Shown here: piece after piece, positions 20,002 to 28,634 of the stretch
How positions within the stretch are numbered: the first letter of the stretch is position 1
Layout: every line of letters starts with the position of its first letter
Assembly: GCA_900215285.1 (NCBI GenBank)
Contig: OCMG01000004.1
Coordinates: 1,658,001 to 1,722,000 of the forward strand
Direction of reading: 5' to 3'
Source: Ensifer adhaerens
Lineage (GTDB): Bacteria > Pseudomonadota > Alphaproteobacteria > Rhizobiales > Rhizobiaceae
Length of the DNA: 64,000 bases
Notes under the pieces: model-generated
Told to the model about the DNA's origin: nothing
Database searches by the model: none
Seen by the model: the letters and a program-made list of their open reading frames with translations, nothing else
Position numbers and translations under genes: made by a program

Positions 20002-21030
20002 TCACACCCAGCCCTGCAACTCCCGCCGCAGAACCTTCTCCAGCACGTTCATGCCGTCCACGCTGTCATTCAGGCACGGGATATGCGTGAAGTGCTCGCC
20101 GCCATTGTGCTCGAAGCTTTCCTTGGCCTGCTCGGCTATCTCTTCCAGCGTTTCCAGGCAGTCGGAGACGAAGCCGGGGTTCAGGACGGCGATGCGCTTC
20201 ACACCGGATTTCGCCAGTTCCTCGACCGTCTTGTCGGTATAGGGCTGCAGCCATTCTTCCGGGCCGAAGCGGGACTGGAAGGTGACGCGGAACTTTTCCT
20301 TCGACCAGCCAAGCTTTTCGCGCACGAGGCGCGCCGTCTTCATGCACTGGCAGTGATAGGGATCGCCGGCCTTGAAATAGGATTGCGGGATGCCGTGGAA
20401 GGAAGCGAGCACCACTTCCGGCTCCCAGTCGAGCGTGGCGAGATGTGCGGTGATGGAATTGGCCAGCGCCTCGATATAGGCGGGCTCGTCGTGATAGGGC
20501 GGCACGGTGCGGATGGCCGGCTGCCAGCGCATTTTCTGCAGCTTTTCAAAGGCCTTGTCGTTGACGGTCGCGGTCGTGGCGGCCGCATATTGCGGGTAGA
20601 GCGGGAAGAGCACGATGCGCTCGCAGCCTGCGGCCTGCAGTGCTTCGATGCGCGAGGCGATGGACGGATTGCCGTAGCGCATGCCCCAGTCGACCACGAC
20701 ATTGGGCAGGTCCTTCAGGCGCTCGGCCATGAGCTCCCCTTGCGAGCGGGTATAGGTGCGCAGATAGCTTTCGTTGCGCTCCTTGTTCCAGATCGTCTCG
20801 TAGGCCTTGCCGACCTTGGCCGGGCGGCGATTGAGCACGATGCCATAGAGGATCGGATACCAGAAGAGGCGCGACCATTCGATGACGCGGCGGTCGGTGA
20901 GGAATTCTTCCAGGTAGCGGCGCATCGAAGCCTTGTCGGTGCCGTCGGGCGTGCCGAGGTTGACGAGGAGAACGCCGACCTTTCCGAAGGCGACTTTCGG
21001 GTGGTCGGCAGGCAGGGCGCCAGGCATCAT
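20002..21030 (-). CDS. hemH: Ferrochelatase
   Basis: 342 residues. Inserts Fe2+ into protoporphyrin IX, the last step of haem synthesis. Key motifs are LLVNLGTPD (19-27), ASFHGIPQSYF with the catalytic His near residue 213, the HCQCMKTARLV region, TFQSRFGPEEW and the C-terminal NPGFVSDCLETLEEI. Length and motifs fit the proteobacterial form; I see no clear C-terminal 2Fe-2S cysteine set. Monocistronic by spacing: the omp10 terminator lies downstream of the next gene, and a repeat element separates it from the SPFH gene. Confidence 0.96.
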   Translation of the reverse strand: MMPGALPADHPKVAFGKVGVLLVNLGTPDGTDKASMRRYLEEFLTDRRVIEWSRLFWYPILYGIVLNRRPAKVGKAYETIWNKERNESYLRTYTRSQGELMAERLKDLPNVVVDWGMRYGNPSIASRIEALQAAGCERIVLFPLYPQYAAATTATVNDKAFEKLQKMRWQPAIRTVPPYHDEPAYIEALANSITAHLATLDWEPEVVLASFHGIPQSYFKAGDPYHCQCMKTARLVREKLGWSKEKFRVTFQSRFGPEEWLQPYTDKTVEELAKSGVKRIAVLNPGFVSDCLETLEEIAEQAKESFEHNGGEHFTHIPCLNDSVDGMNVLEKVLRRELQGWV

Positions 21031-21117
21031 GGTCTAACTCTTCCACGTTCGAATTTGTCTGTCGCCCATATAGGCGAATTCCTTGCCATTTGTATTGCTG
21101 GCATGCGGCACTACGAC

Positions 21118-21146
21118 AAAAAAGCGCGGATGGTTGTCCGCGCTTT
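21118..21146 (-). terminator. Rho-independent terminator after omp10
   Basis: AAAGCGCGGA (21121-21130), loop TGGTTG, TCCGCGCTTT (21137-21146): a perfect 10-bp stem. Read on the minus strand it ends in a run of six T. It lies 28 bases downstream of the omp10 stop. Confidence 0.88.
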
Positions 21147-21174
21147 CAAGAATAGAAGGATGTTTGAGCGCTGC

Positions 21175-21546
21175 TCAGACCGCCTTGCGGGCGAGAGAGA
21201 ACTGCGCGCCAGAATCGGTCGTGCAGTTAAGCTGGTTCGGCGTGACCAGAGCGCAGTTGACGCGCGACTGCGTGTTGCGCACGAGCGAGGTCATGTTGAT
21301 CTCGACAAGCTTCGGCGCGCTGCTCGTATAGGTGCCGGAGGCAAGCAGCTGGTTCGTGTCGGTCGTGCGCGTGGTGAAGGTGCCGGCCTGGAAGCTCGAT
21401 ACAATCCCGTTCGGATCGATCCATTGGCCTTCGACGGTGGTCGGCTGTTGCTGGATCGGCGGCAGCGTGCGCGGCGCAGGCGACGACATGCAGCCCGAAA
21501 GCGCAAGGCTGGAGCCGAGGATAAGGCAGATGGAGGGTTTCTTCAT
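21175..21546 (-). CDS. omp10: Omp10-like outer-membrane lipoprotein
   Basis: 123 residues. A lipoprotein signal peptide with lipobox LALSGC (C at 19) precedes a conserved body: [58 protein letters not shown]. This pattern is that of Brucella Omp10 and rhizobial relatives, surface lipoproteins of the outer membrane whose function is not known. The start at 21546 has GGAGAA upstream. Monocistronic, with its own terminator. Confidence 0.88.
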   Translation of the reverse strand: MKKPSICLILGSSLALSGCMSSPAPRTLPPIQQQPTTVEGQWIDPNGIVSSFQAGTFTTRTTDTNQLLASGTYTSSAPKLVEINMTSLVRNTQSRVNCALVTPNQLNCTTDSGAQFSLARKAV

Positions 21547-21700
21547 GGCATTCTCCGGCATGTTCATGGACCATGAAAGGCCGACGCTCGCGGCGTCTTT
21601 ATGGCCTTTCCGGCGAATTAAACGTGTCGGCGCGCATTTTTGCACAATTGCGTTTCGCGCGCCTTTGGATGCGATTCCTGTCCCGTGCCAAAGATGCAGC

Positions 21701-21731
21701 GCCGCCCCGGTCAAAGCAAGACCGGGGCGGC
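21701..21731. terminator. GC-rich hairpin downstream of hss
   Basis: GCCGCCCCGGTC (21701-21712), a 7-base loop, GACCGGGGCGGC (21720-21731): a perfect 12-bp stem 47 bases past the hss stop. Neither strand has a good T-tract, so it may be a processing or stability element as much as a terminator. Confidence 0.55.
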
Positions 21732-21778
21732 GAATTTACATATTATCCTATGTATTTCGGGACGGCTTCAAATGGTGT

Positions 21779-23224
21779 TCAATGAACGAGGATGTTCTTG
21801 AACTGCCATGCATCCTTCTCGTCCAGTTTTTCCGGGAAAAGGCCTGGGCGGCCGTCCAGTGGGGTCCAGTCGGTATAGTGACCTTCGACCGGGCCGAGAT
21901 AGGGCATCTGGATGTCCAGGCAGCGCTTGTAGTCCATTTCATCGGCTTCAACGATGCCGGCCTTGGGATTTTCCAGCGCCCAGACCATGCCGGCGAGAAC
22001 GGCGGAGGTCACCTGCAGGCCGGTGGCGTTCTGATAGGGCGCGATGCGGCGGGTTTCCTCCAGCGACAGGCGCGAGCCGTACCAGTAAGCATTCTTCTCG
22101 TGGCCGTAGAGCAGCACGCCGAGTTCGTCGACGCCGTCAACCAGTTCGTTCTCATCGAGGACGTGCAGAACCGGCTGCTGGTGGCCGCCATTGCCGAACA
22201 TTTCGTGCAGCGACAGAACCGCGTCATTGGCCGGGTGATACGCATAGTGGCAGGTCGGGCGGAATTCTGCTTCTCCGTCCTTGTCCTTCACGGTGAAATA
22301 GTCGGCGATCGAGATCGACTCGTTGTGCGTGACGAGGAAGCCATATTGCGGGCCGGGCGTCGGGCACCAGGTGCGAACGCGGGTGTTGGCGCCGGGCTGT
22401 TCCAGGTAGATCGCGGCCTTGCAGCCCTTCTTGTGCTTCTTGGCGTTCTTCGGCATCCACTTTTCGTGCGTGCCCCAGCCGAGTTCGGACGGCTGCAGGC
22501 CTTCCGAGATGAAGCCTTCGGCAGACCATGTATTCCAGAAGACGTTCATCGGCTTCGGGTTGATCGTGCGCTGCGTGTCGCGCTCGGCAATGTGGACGCC
22601 CTTGACGCCGAGCGTCTGCATGAGCTTCGCCCAGCCTTCGCGGTCATCGGCGTTGGGCTCGACGATCTCGGTGCCGGTGTCCCTGGCGAGGTTGACCAGC
22701 GCCTGCTTGACGAACCAGGAGACCATGCCGGGGTTCGCGCCGCAGCAGGAGACGGCCGTCGTGCCGCCGGGGTTCTTGGCCTTTTCCTTGCGCACGGTTT
22801 CGCGCAGCGCATAGTTGGTGCGCGCTTCGTTGCCGAGCGAGTTGTCGAAATAGAAGCCGAGCCAGGGTTCGACCACGGTGTCGATGTAGAGCACATCGAG
22901 CTTGCGGCAGAACTTCATGAGGTCGAGCGAACCGGTGTCGACCGAGAGGTTGACGCAGAAGCCCTGGCCCTTGCCTTCGGTCAGGAGCGGCTTGAGCAGT
23001 TCCTTGTAATTGTCCTTGGTGACATGCGCCTTGATGAAGCGGATGCCGCGCTCTTCGAGCAGCTGCACATCCTCGCCGCGCGGATCGATGACGACCATGC
23101 GGGACTTGTCGAACTTGAAGTGACGTTCGATGAGCGGCAGCGTGCCGCGGCCGATCGAGCCGAAGCCGATCATCACGATCGGACCGGTGATTTCGCCATG
23201 GATCGGGTATTGAACGTCAGACAT
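21779..23224 (-). CDS. hss: Homospermidine synthase
   Basis: 481 residues. NAD-dependent transfer of an aminobutyl group between putrescines to give sym-homospermidine, the main long polyamine of rhizobia. The N-terminal Rossmann motif is VMIGFGSIGRGTLPLIERHF (about 17-36) with an acidic VVIDPRGED after strand 2. The C-terminal saccharopine-dehydrogenase-like part includes CCGANPGMVSWFVKQAL. The MSDVQYPIHGEITGP start at 23224 matches the family; a start 21 codons upstream gives an unlikely basic extension. The 151-base gap upstream of it should hold its promoter. Confidence 0.95.
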   Translation of the reverse strand: MSDVQYPIHGEITGPIVMIGFGSIGRGTLPLIERHFKFDKSRMVVIDPRGEDVQLLEERGIRFIKAHVTKDNYKELLKPLLTEGKGQGFCVNLSVDTGSLDLMKFCRKLDVLYIDTVVEPWLGFYFDNSLGNEARTNYALRETVRKEKAKNPGGTTAVSCCGANPGMVSWFVKQALVNLARDTGTEIVEPNADDREGWAKLMQTLGVKGVHIAERDTQRTINPKPMNVFWNTWSAEGFISEGLQPSELGWGTHEKWMPKNAKKHKKGCKAAIYLEQPGANTRVRTWCPTPGPQYGFLVTHNESISIADYFTVKDKDGEAEFRPTCHYAYHPANDAVLSLHEMFGNGGHQQPVLHVLDENELVDGVDELGVLLYGHEKNAYWYGSRLSLEETRRIAPYQNATGLQVTSAVLAGMVWALENPKAGIVEADEMDYKRCLDIQMPYLGPVEGHYTDWTPLDGRPGLFPEKLDEKDAWQFKNILVH

Positions 23225-23375
23225 CGGGTCCGTGCTCCTGAAGATGCGCCTGCGAGAAATGCAGGACAGGTTGGCGGGCCTCATCATCGAGGCCTGTGCG
23301 CGCTCTAATCACAGAATCGAGTCACAATAAAGTACAAACAAAGACCTTTGACTGAGCGCGACGGTGAAACAGTGC

Positions 23376-24251
23376 TCAACACTGCAGATTTCGCAGAAAT
23401 GTCATGAGCTTCGCACGCTTTTCCGTCATGCCCTTGTAGGCGAGCTGCGCGTCGGTCATCGCCTCCAGCCGCGCGGCAAGCTGGTCGGCCAGCTCGGGAT
23501 GCGCGGAGACGGCGGCAATCGGGTCCTGATAGATGCGGATGGTGAAGAGCATGGCGCCGGTTTCCGGCAACTTGCGCAGCGTCTGGCGCTCGACGCGAAT
23601 GAAGTTCGAAGCGGGGTCGAAGTGCTTCCGCGCCAGCCGAGCGCCTTTTTCCGGCGGCCAGTCGAGATCGGCTTCCGGATAGATCGACCAATTGAAACGC
23701 TCGACCACGCGACCCGGCGCGATGCGGTCGAACATGCGGTTGATCAGTCCGTCATTGCGGCTGCCGGGCTCGAAATCCGGTACTGGCCCATGAATTTCGC
23801 CGATGGTCTTACCGGCCTTTTCCTTCAGCGACCAGGATGAGGGGAAGGCGACATAACCCGCCGTGACCCGCCAGCCACCGTCGCGATTTTCGAGGAGAAC
23901 GAGATCGTCGGCGATGAGGGAGCCGGCGGTGAGGAGAGGGGGCTGGGTGGAGTTGAGCAGGATGTGGCGGTCGAGGAAGGAGAGGGTGTTGTCGTGCCGC
24001 GCATAGACGCTTTTGTGGTTGTCCAGAAGATGCGCGCTGAGGACATTCAAGGCTTCGGCTTGCGCCGGCTCCGAACCGCTGATGGCTTGAAACACGGCAT
24101 CGCGATCTTCGCTCGTGAGCCGATCCTTTTCCGCCACATAGTGCTCCAGATCGCCATCCGTCTCGATCCAGGCTTCTGGCGCGATCTGCGTCAGGCCGAT
24201 GGCAAAGGGTTCGGACGAGCCGTCATAGGGCGTGAAGCGGGGTTTCTGCAT
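23376..24251 (-). CDS. DUF3445, haem-dependent oxidative N-demethylase-like protein
   Basis: 291 residues. Motifs RFTPYDGSS..FAIGL, LLTAGSLIADDLVLLE, AFPSSWSLKEKAGKTIGEIH and FNWSIYPEADLDWP are those of DUF3445, the alpha-subunit family of haem-dependent oxidative N-demethylases. The substrate is unknown; characterised relatives demethylate dimethylamine-type compounds. It is the last gene of the pepF-pabB-pabC-yciI series, three bases after yciI. The other demethylase subunits are not encoded here, so the stand-alone form may do something else. Confidence 0.82.
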   Translation of the reverse strand: MQKPRFTPYDGSSEPFAIGLTQIAPEAWIETDGDLEHYVAEKDRLTSEDRDAVFQAISGSEPAQAEALNVLSAHLLDNHKSVYARHDNTLSFLDRHILLNSTQPPLLTAGSLIADDLVLLENRDGGWRVTAGYVAFPSSWSLKEKAGKTIGEIHGPVPDFEPGSRNDGLINRMFDRIAPGRVVERFNWSIYPEADLDWPPEKGARLARKHFDPASNFIRVERQTLRKLPETGAMLFTIRIYQDPIAAVSAHPELADQLAARLEAMTDAQLAYKGMTEKRAKLMTFLRNLQC

Positions 24252-24254
24252 AAC

Positions 24255-24539
24255 TCAGCCCTTCAAACCGTCGAAGCCTTCCGCCGTGGTGGTGAAATTG
24301 ACCTCCATGACGTCCAGATCGGCGATGCCGTGAATGGCGAAGGGGTCGGTGGCGCAGAGCGCTTCGATTTCCGCGCGGTCGCCGCGGGCCAGGATCACGC
24401 CGCCGGTGCGCGGCACCTTGCGGCCCGACGCAATGAAGGTGCCGGCCGCGTAGTGGGATTTCAGCCAATCCATGTGGGCGGCCATATGCTTGTCGGCTTC
24501 TTCGGTCGGCTTCTTGTAGGTGAGCGAGATGATGAACAT
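24255..24539 (-). CDS. YciI-family protein
   Basis: 94 residues, a single YCII-related (dimeric ferredoxin-like) domain: MFIISLTYKKP, then the conserved HMDWL with a His-Asp pair near 22-24, SGRKVPRTGGVILARG and DPFAIHGIADLDVMEV. The function of these small proteins is mostly unknown. Three bases separate it from pabC upstream and from the DUF3445 gene downstream, so it belongs to the same operon. Confidence 0.88.
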   Translation of the reverse strand: MFIISLTYKKPTEEADKHMAAHMDWLKSHYAAGTFIASGRKVPRTGGVILARGDRAEIEALCATDPFAIHGIADLDVMEVNFTTTAEGFDGLKG

Positions 24540-24542
24540 GGG

Positions 24543-25424
24543 CTATTTTCCTATCAGTTCCGCGCGGATCAGGCTGCGCAGCGAATTGCCAACATAAAGC
24601 TTTCGGCCTTTCAGGTCTTCCGGTCTCAGGCGGTGATTATAGGCCTTGCGAGCGCAGATGAGCGAGGTGCGCAAGACGCCTGCGAGGCAGCCGGAGGAGA
24701 TGGGCGGGGTCATGAGGCGGCCGTCGTCATCTTCCACGAAGAGATTGGTGATCGTGCCCTCGGCGAGCTCGCCCTTTTCGTTGAGGAGGATGACTTCGTT
24801 GACTGTGTCAGTGGGGAATGCCGCGCGCGCGGTTTCGTAGAGTGCGCGGCGGGTGGTCTTGTGGCGGATCAGCGGGTCGGTGGAGGCGGTGCGGGTTTGG
24901 GCGATGGCGACGCGCCAGACGGTATCCTCGGGCTGGAGCGTGAAGGGGGCGGACGTGATGGTGATCTTGCCTGTCGGGGAGAGTTCGAGGCGGAGGCGTT
25001 GCATGTTGGCGGGTGTGGCACCCCCCTCCGTCCTGCCGGACATCTCCCCCTCAAGGGGGGAGATCGGATGGGGCGCGGCGGTCGCTCCCCCTCCCCCTTG
25101 TGGGGAGGGTTGGGGAGGGGTCTTCCAATCCGCTTGCTCGACGCTCGCCGCAAAGTCCCCCTCTGGCTGCCGCCATCTCCCCCACAAGGGGGGAGACGGA
25201 ATGAGGCAGTCGCCGCCGTCAATCTCCCCCCTTGCGGGGGAGATGCCCGGTAGGGCAGAGGGGGGTAACCCCAGATACTCCGCGAGCGCTTCTCCGGCCT
25301 TCTCCGCCCCCACGAACCCCAGCCGCCTTGCCGACGTCTCCAGCCGCTTCAGATGCAGGCTCAGCCGCGCGATGCCTTCACCGGGCGTGTAGCGCATCGT
25401 CTCGAACAGCGAGAATTCGGTCAT
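24543..25424 (-). CDS. pabC: Class IV aminotransferase, likely 4-amino-4-deoxychorismate lyase, carrying a repeat-derived insert
   Basis: 293 residues; relatives are near 205. PLP enzyme releasing pyruvate from aminodeoxychorismate to give p-aminobenzoate. The PLP lysine is in IRHKTTRRALYETA; NEVILLNEKGELAEGTITNLF is the class IV signature. Residues about 54-140 are Pro/Gly-rich and encoded by four palindromic hairpins (25005-25265), giving peptides such as HPISPLEGEMSG and PPQPSPQGGG; these look like inserted repeats in frame. Conserved sequence resumes at LRLELSPTGKITIT. The ATG overlaps the pabB stop by four bases. Whether the insert is tolerated in a surface loop or harms the enzyme cannot be seen. 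Confidence 0.85.
   Translation of the reverse strand: MTEFSLFETMRYTPGEGIARLSLHLKRLETSARRLGFVGAEKAGEALAEYLGLPPSALPGISPARGEIDGGDCLIPSPPLWGRWRQPEGDFAASVEQADWKTPPQPSPQGGGGATAAPHPISPLEGEMSGRTEGGATPANMQRLRLELSPTGKITITSAPFTLQPEDTVWRVAIAQTRTASTDPLIRHKTTRRALYETARAAFPTDTVNEVILLNEKGELAEGTITNLFVEDDDGRLMTPPISSGCLAGVLRTSLICARKAYNHRLRPEDLKGRKLYVGNSLRSLIRAELIGK
25005..25265. repeat. Cluster of four palindromic repeats inside pabC
   Basis: Four stem-loops share TCTCCCCC-type arms: 25042-25064 (9 bp), 25089-25109 (CCCTCCCC/GGGGAGGG), 25176-25196 (8 bp) and 25222-25244 (9 bp), all with five-base loops. The stretch is a multiple of three long (87 codons) and stays open on the minus strand. It is of the rhizobial intergenic palindrome type but lies within a gene. 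Confidence 0.85.
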
Positions 25425-26611
25425 CGTGCGATCTCCTCGTCGCCCACGGCGAAGCGGGCCTTGAGGAGCGCTTCGGCATATTCGTCTTCGGCCTTGGAAT
25501 CGAAAACGATGCCACCGCCGACGTTGAAGGTGGCTTTGCCGTTGTCAAACAGCGTTATTGTACGGATTGCCACGTTGAAGAGCATTTCGCCTGATGGCGC
25601 AATGTAGCCGATGGAGCCGCAATAGGCGCCGCGGGGGGTCTGTTCGATCCTGTGGAGGATCTCCATGGTCCACATTTTCGGCGCGCCGGTGATCGAGCCG
25701 CAGGGGAAGAGGGCGGCGAATATATCTCTCAGCGTCGTGCCGGGCAGGAGCCTGGCGCGGACGTGGCTCACCATCTGGTGCAGCGTCGGATAGGTCTCGA
25801 CCTCGAAGAGCTTCGGCACGGAGAGCGAGCCGACCTCGCTGATGCGCGAGATGTCGTTGCGCAAGAGATCCACGATCATGCGGTTTTCGGCTTGCGTCTT
25901 CTCGTCCGCCTTCATGGCTTCGATGATGGCGACATCCTCATCCGGCGTCGCGCCGCGTGCTGCGGTGCCTTTCATCGGGTGCGTCTCGATCCAGCCTTCC
26001 GTGTCCACCTTGAAGAAGAGTTCGGGCGAACGGGAGAGGATGATGGGGCCGCCGAGATTGACCAATGCGCCGTATTTCACCGGCTGGCGTTCGGCGAGCG
26101 CGTGGAAGGCGTTCAGCGGGTCGCCATGCCATTCGGCGTCGATGGGGAAAGTCAGGTTGCCCTGATAGCTGTCGCCCTTGCGCAGGTGATGATGGAGGAC
26201 TTCGAAACGGGATTTGTAGGTCTCGAAATTCCAGCGGGCGCGGGGGGAGGTGAGGAAGGGGAGGTTGGAGCCGGTGTCGTGGGAACCCTTCATCCGGCCC
26301 GTTGGGCCACCTTCTCCCCAGGGGGAGAAGGGGTTGGCGGCTGCTGTCGGCGCATCGAAGATGCCGAAGAGGAGGTAGGGGACTGCGCCATTGTCGTCTG
26401 CCAGCTTTTCGATGCGCGGCTCGAAGAGGTGGCCGGCCTCATAGGACATGTAACCGGCTAGCCAGCGCCCGGCCCTGTGCGCCGCCTGCAGCTTTTCGAG
26501 TGCGGGGTAGAAATCCGCCTTGCGATCCACGCGGACGATCTCGCGCGGGCGGGCGAACAGCATCGTCCGATCGGTGGGATCGTCTCGAAAGAGGATGAAG
26601 GGCGTTTCCAT
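25421..26611 (-). CDS. pabB: Aminodeoxychorismate synthase component I
   Basis: 396 residues, a short PabB made of the chorismate-binding domain. Adds ammonia to chorismate for folate synthesis. Signatures are GDSYQGNLTFP, KGTAARG (the lysine typical of ADC synthases), DLLRNDISRI and the C-terminal LFPCGSITGAPK...GAYCGSIGYI. Between YLLFGIFDAPTA and RARWNFETYK lies a repeat-derived stretch (residues about 91-115) containing NPFSPWGEGGPTGRMKG. Its ATG overlaps the pepF stop by one base and its stop overlaps the pabC start, showing tight coupling. No glutamine amidotransferase (PabA) gene is in the window. Confidence 0.93.
   Translation of the reverse strand: METPFILFRDDPTDRTMLFARPREIVRVDRKADFYPALEKLQAAHRAGRWLAGYMSYEAGHLFEPRIEKLADDNGAVPYLLFGIFDAPTAAANPFSPWGEGGPTGRMKGSHDTGSNLPFLTSPRARWNFETYKSRFEVLHHHLRKGDSYQGNLTFPIDAEWHGDPLNAFHALAERQPVKYGALVNLGGPIILSRSPELFFKVDTEGWIETHPMKGTAARGATPDEDVAIIEAMKADEKTQAENRMIVDLLRNDISRISEVGSLSVPKLFEVETYPTLHQMVSHVRARLLPGTTLRDIFAALFPCGSITGAPKMWTMEILHRIEQTPRGAYCGSIGYIAPSGEMLFNVAIRTITLFDNGKATFNVGGGIVFDSKAEDEYAEALLKARFAVGDEEIAR
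26267..26340. repeat. Palindromic repeat inside pabB
   Basis: CCTTCTCCCC (26310-26319), AG, GGGGAGAAGG (26322-26331) is a perfect 10-bp stem beside GGCCC-GTT-GGGCC (26296-26308). It matches the intergenic element at 19851-19897 in the same orientation and keeps the pabB frame open. Confidence 0.82.
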
Positions 26612-28473
26612 TACGCCTTATCTAAAGCCTCCAGCTCGTCGATCAGCCCTTCGATCATCGACAGTCCCTTGCTCCAGAACGACGGGTCGGACGCATCAAG
26701 GCCGAAGGGGGCGAGAAGTTCGGAGTGGTGCTTGGTGCCACCGGCCTTGAGCAGGGCAAAATACTTGTCCTGAAAGCCTTCCGCGGCGTTCTGGTAGACG
26801 GCGTAGAGCGAGTTCACCAGGCAATCGCCGAAGGCATAGGCGTAGACATAGAAGGGCGAGTGGATGAAGTGGGGGATATAGGACCAGAAGGTCTCGTAGC
26901 CGCCGCCGGAAAGGTCGATCGCCGGGCCGAGGCTTTCGGCCTGAACCGACATCCAGAGTTCGCCGATCTGGTCGGAGGTCAGTTCGCCCTCCTTGCGGGC
27001 TGTGTGGACCTTGCGCTCGAATTCGTAGAAGGCGATCTGCCGCACGACCGTGTTGATCATGTCCTCGACCTTCTGGGCGAGCATGGCCTTGCGCTCGCGC
27101 TTGTCCTTCGTGTTGTCGAGAAGGGCGCGGAAGGTCAGCATCTCGCCGAAGACGGACGCCGTCTCGGCGAGCGTCAGCGGTGTTGCGCACATCAGCGCGC
27201 CCTGACCGCCGGCCAGAACCTGATGCACGCCGTGGCCAAGCTCATGCGCCAGCGTCATCACGTCGCGCGGCTTGCCCATATAGTTGACCAGAACATAAGG
27301 GTGCGCGGAGGGCACGGTCGGATGCGCGAAGGCGCCCGGAGCCTTGCCGGGACGGACCGGCGCGTCGATCCAGTTGCGGTCGAAGAAGGTCTTGGCGATG
27401 CCCGCCATATCCGGCGAGAAGGCGCCGTAAGCCGAGAGTACGGTTTCGCGCGCCTCGTCCCATGAGATGGTTGCGTCCGGCGTTTCCGGGAGCGGCGCGT
27501 TGCGGTCCCAGAAGTTCATCTTTTCCATGCCGAGCCATCTCGCCTTCATCGCGTAATAGCGATGCGAGAGGCGGGGATAGGCGTCCTTCACGGCGGCGGC
27601 GAGCGCATCGACCACCTCGCGCTCCACACGGTTGGCCAGATGCCGGCTGTCGGCAATGTCGTCGAACTTGTGCCAGCGGTCGGAGATTTCCTTGTCCTTG
27701 GCGAGCGTATTGGTGATCAGGGTGAAGGTGCGGATATTGGCGGCGAAGGTGGCGGCAAGCGCCTTGGCGGCGCTTTCGCGCTTCTTCGGGTCGGCGCTCT
27801 GCAGAAGGCTGAGTGTGGCTTCCAGTCCTAGCGTCTCGCCATCGACCTCGAAGGTGAGCGTCGCCATCGTCTCGTCAAAGAGGCGATTGAAGGCGGCGGC
27901 CCCCGTCATCGACTTTTCCATGAAGAGCTGTTCGATGCGGTCATCGAGCTGGTGCGGCTTTTCCTTGCGCAGGTCGCGGATCCACGGCGCGTAATGGGTG
28001 GCGAGCGGATCGGCCGCAATAGCCTTTTCGATGACGGCATCGTCGATGCGGTTCATCTCCAGCGTGAAGAACAGCAGGTGGCTGCCGAGATCGGTCAGCT
28101 TGGCCTGCACGTCGCCATAGAGCTTGCCGTTGGCGGGGTCCGCGGTGTTGGAGAAATAGGTGAGACCGGCAAAGGAGGCGATGCGGCCGAGGATATCGTC
28201 CAGCGCATCGTAGTCGCGGATGGCGGCGCCGAGGCCTTCATCGCCGGATTTCGTGGCGGCCTCCGCCAGCTTGTCCTTCCAGCGGGTCTCGAAGGTGACG
28301 GAGTCGGCTGTTGCCTTTTCCAGAGCGGCCTTGAATTCCGGGCTGTCCTTGGAGGGGAAGAGGTCGGCAAGGTTCCAGGAGGGCAGATCGCCCAACTCCG
28401 GCTTCACAGCGGCTCCCGTCGTTGCACTCATTGAAACGCGCTTGCCCAAGCCTTCGAAGGTCCGGTTCTGCAT
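26611..28473 (-). CDS. pepF: M3-family oligoendopeptidase F
   Basis: 620 residues. Cytosolic zinc peptidase that trims short peptides. The HEXXH zinc motif appears as AHELGHGVHQVL near residue 405, with the third ligand Glu in LAETASVFGE about 27 residues on. The N-terminal oligoendopeptidase domain is present (SWNLADLFPS...). The start at 28473 has GGGAG nine bases upstream; an internal Met at 28431 has none. First gene of a five-gene operon with pabB, pabC, yciI and DUF3445, divergent from a sigma-54 regulator. Confidence 0.93.
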   Translation of the reverse strand: MQNRTFEGLGKRVSMSATTGAAVKPELGDLPSWNLADLFPSKDSPEFKAALEKATADSVTFETRWKDKLAEAATKSGDEGLGAAIRDYDALDDILGRIASFAGLTYFSNTADPANGKLYGDVQAKLTDLGSHLLFFTLEMNRIDDAVIEKAIAADPLATHYAPWIRDLRKEKPHQLDDRIEQLFMEKSMTGAAAFNRLFDETMATLTFEVDGETLGLEATLSLLQSADPKKRESAAKALAATFAANIRTFTLITNTLAKDKEISDRWHKFDDIADSRHLANRVEREVVDALAAAVKDAYPRLSHRYYAMKARWLGMEKMNFWDRNAPLPETPDATISWDEARETVLSAYGAFSPDMAGIAKTFFDRNWIDAPVRPGKAPGAFAHPTVPSAHPYVLVNYMGKPRDVMTLAHELGHGVHQVLAGGQGALMCATPLTLAETASVFGEMLTFRALLDNTKDKRERKAMLAQKVEDMINTVVRQIAFYEFERKVHTARKEGELTSDQIGELWMSVQAESLGPAIDLSGGGYETFWSYIPHFIHSPFYVYAYAFGDCLVNSLYAVYQNAAEGFQDKYFALLKAGGTKHHSELLAPFGLDASDPSFWSKGLSMIEGLIDELEALDKA

Positions 28474-28634
28474 GTCGCCGCTCTCCCTATTCCATTTCTC
28501 GTTACGTCGATTGAATGCGTTGCGGATCGATAAAATGCAAGCATTTCCGAAAATGGGGTGTTTAGGGGTGCTGTGCCAAGGTGACGCGACGAAAAAAGCA
28601 ACGTGCTGACAAACTGCACGAAGGGAGATTGTCC

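Noticed and set aside
21332..23308. A 658-codon open frame antisense to hss and omp10
   Set aside because: Shadow frame crossing two well-supported genes and their intergenic terminator-like hairpin.
25005..25265. Regular GC-rich stem-loops considered as a CRISPR array
   Set aside because: Spacing and arms are irregular, there are no equal-length spacers, the elements keep a reading frame, and no cas genes are present.
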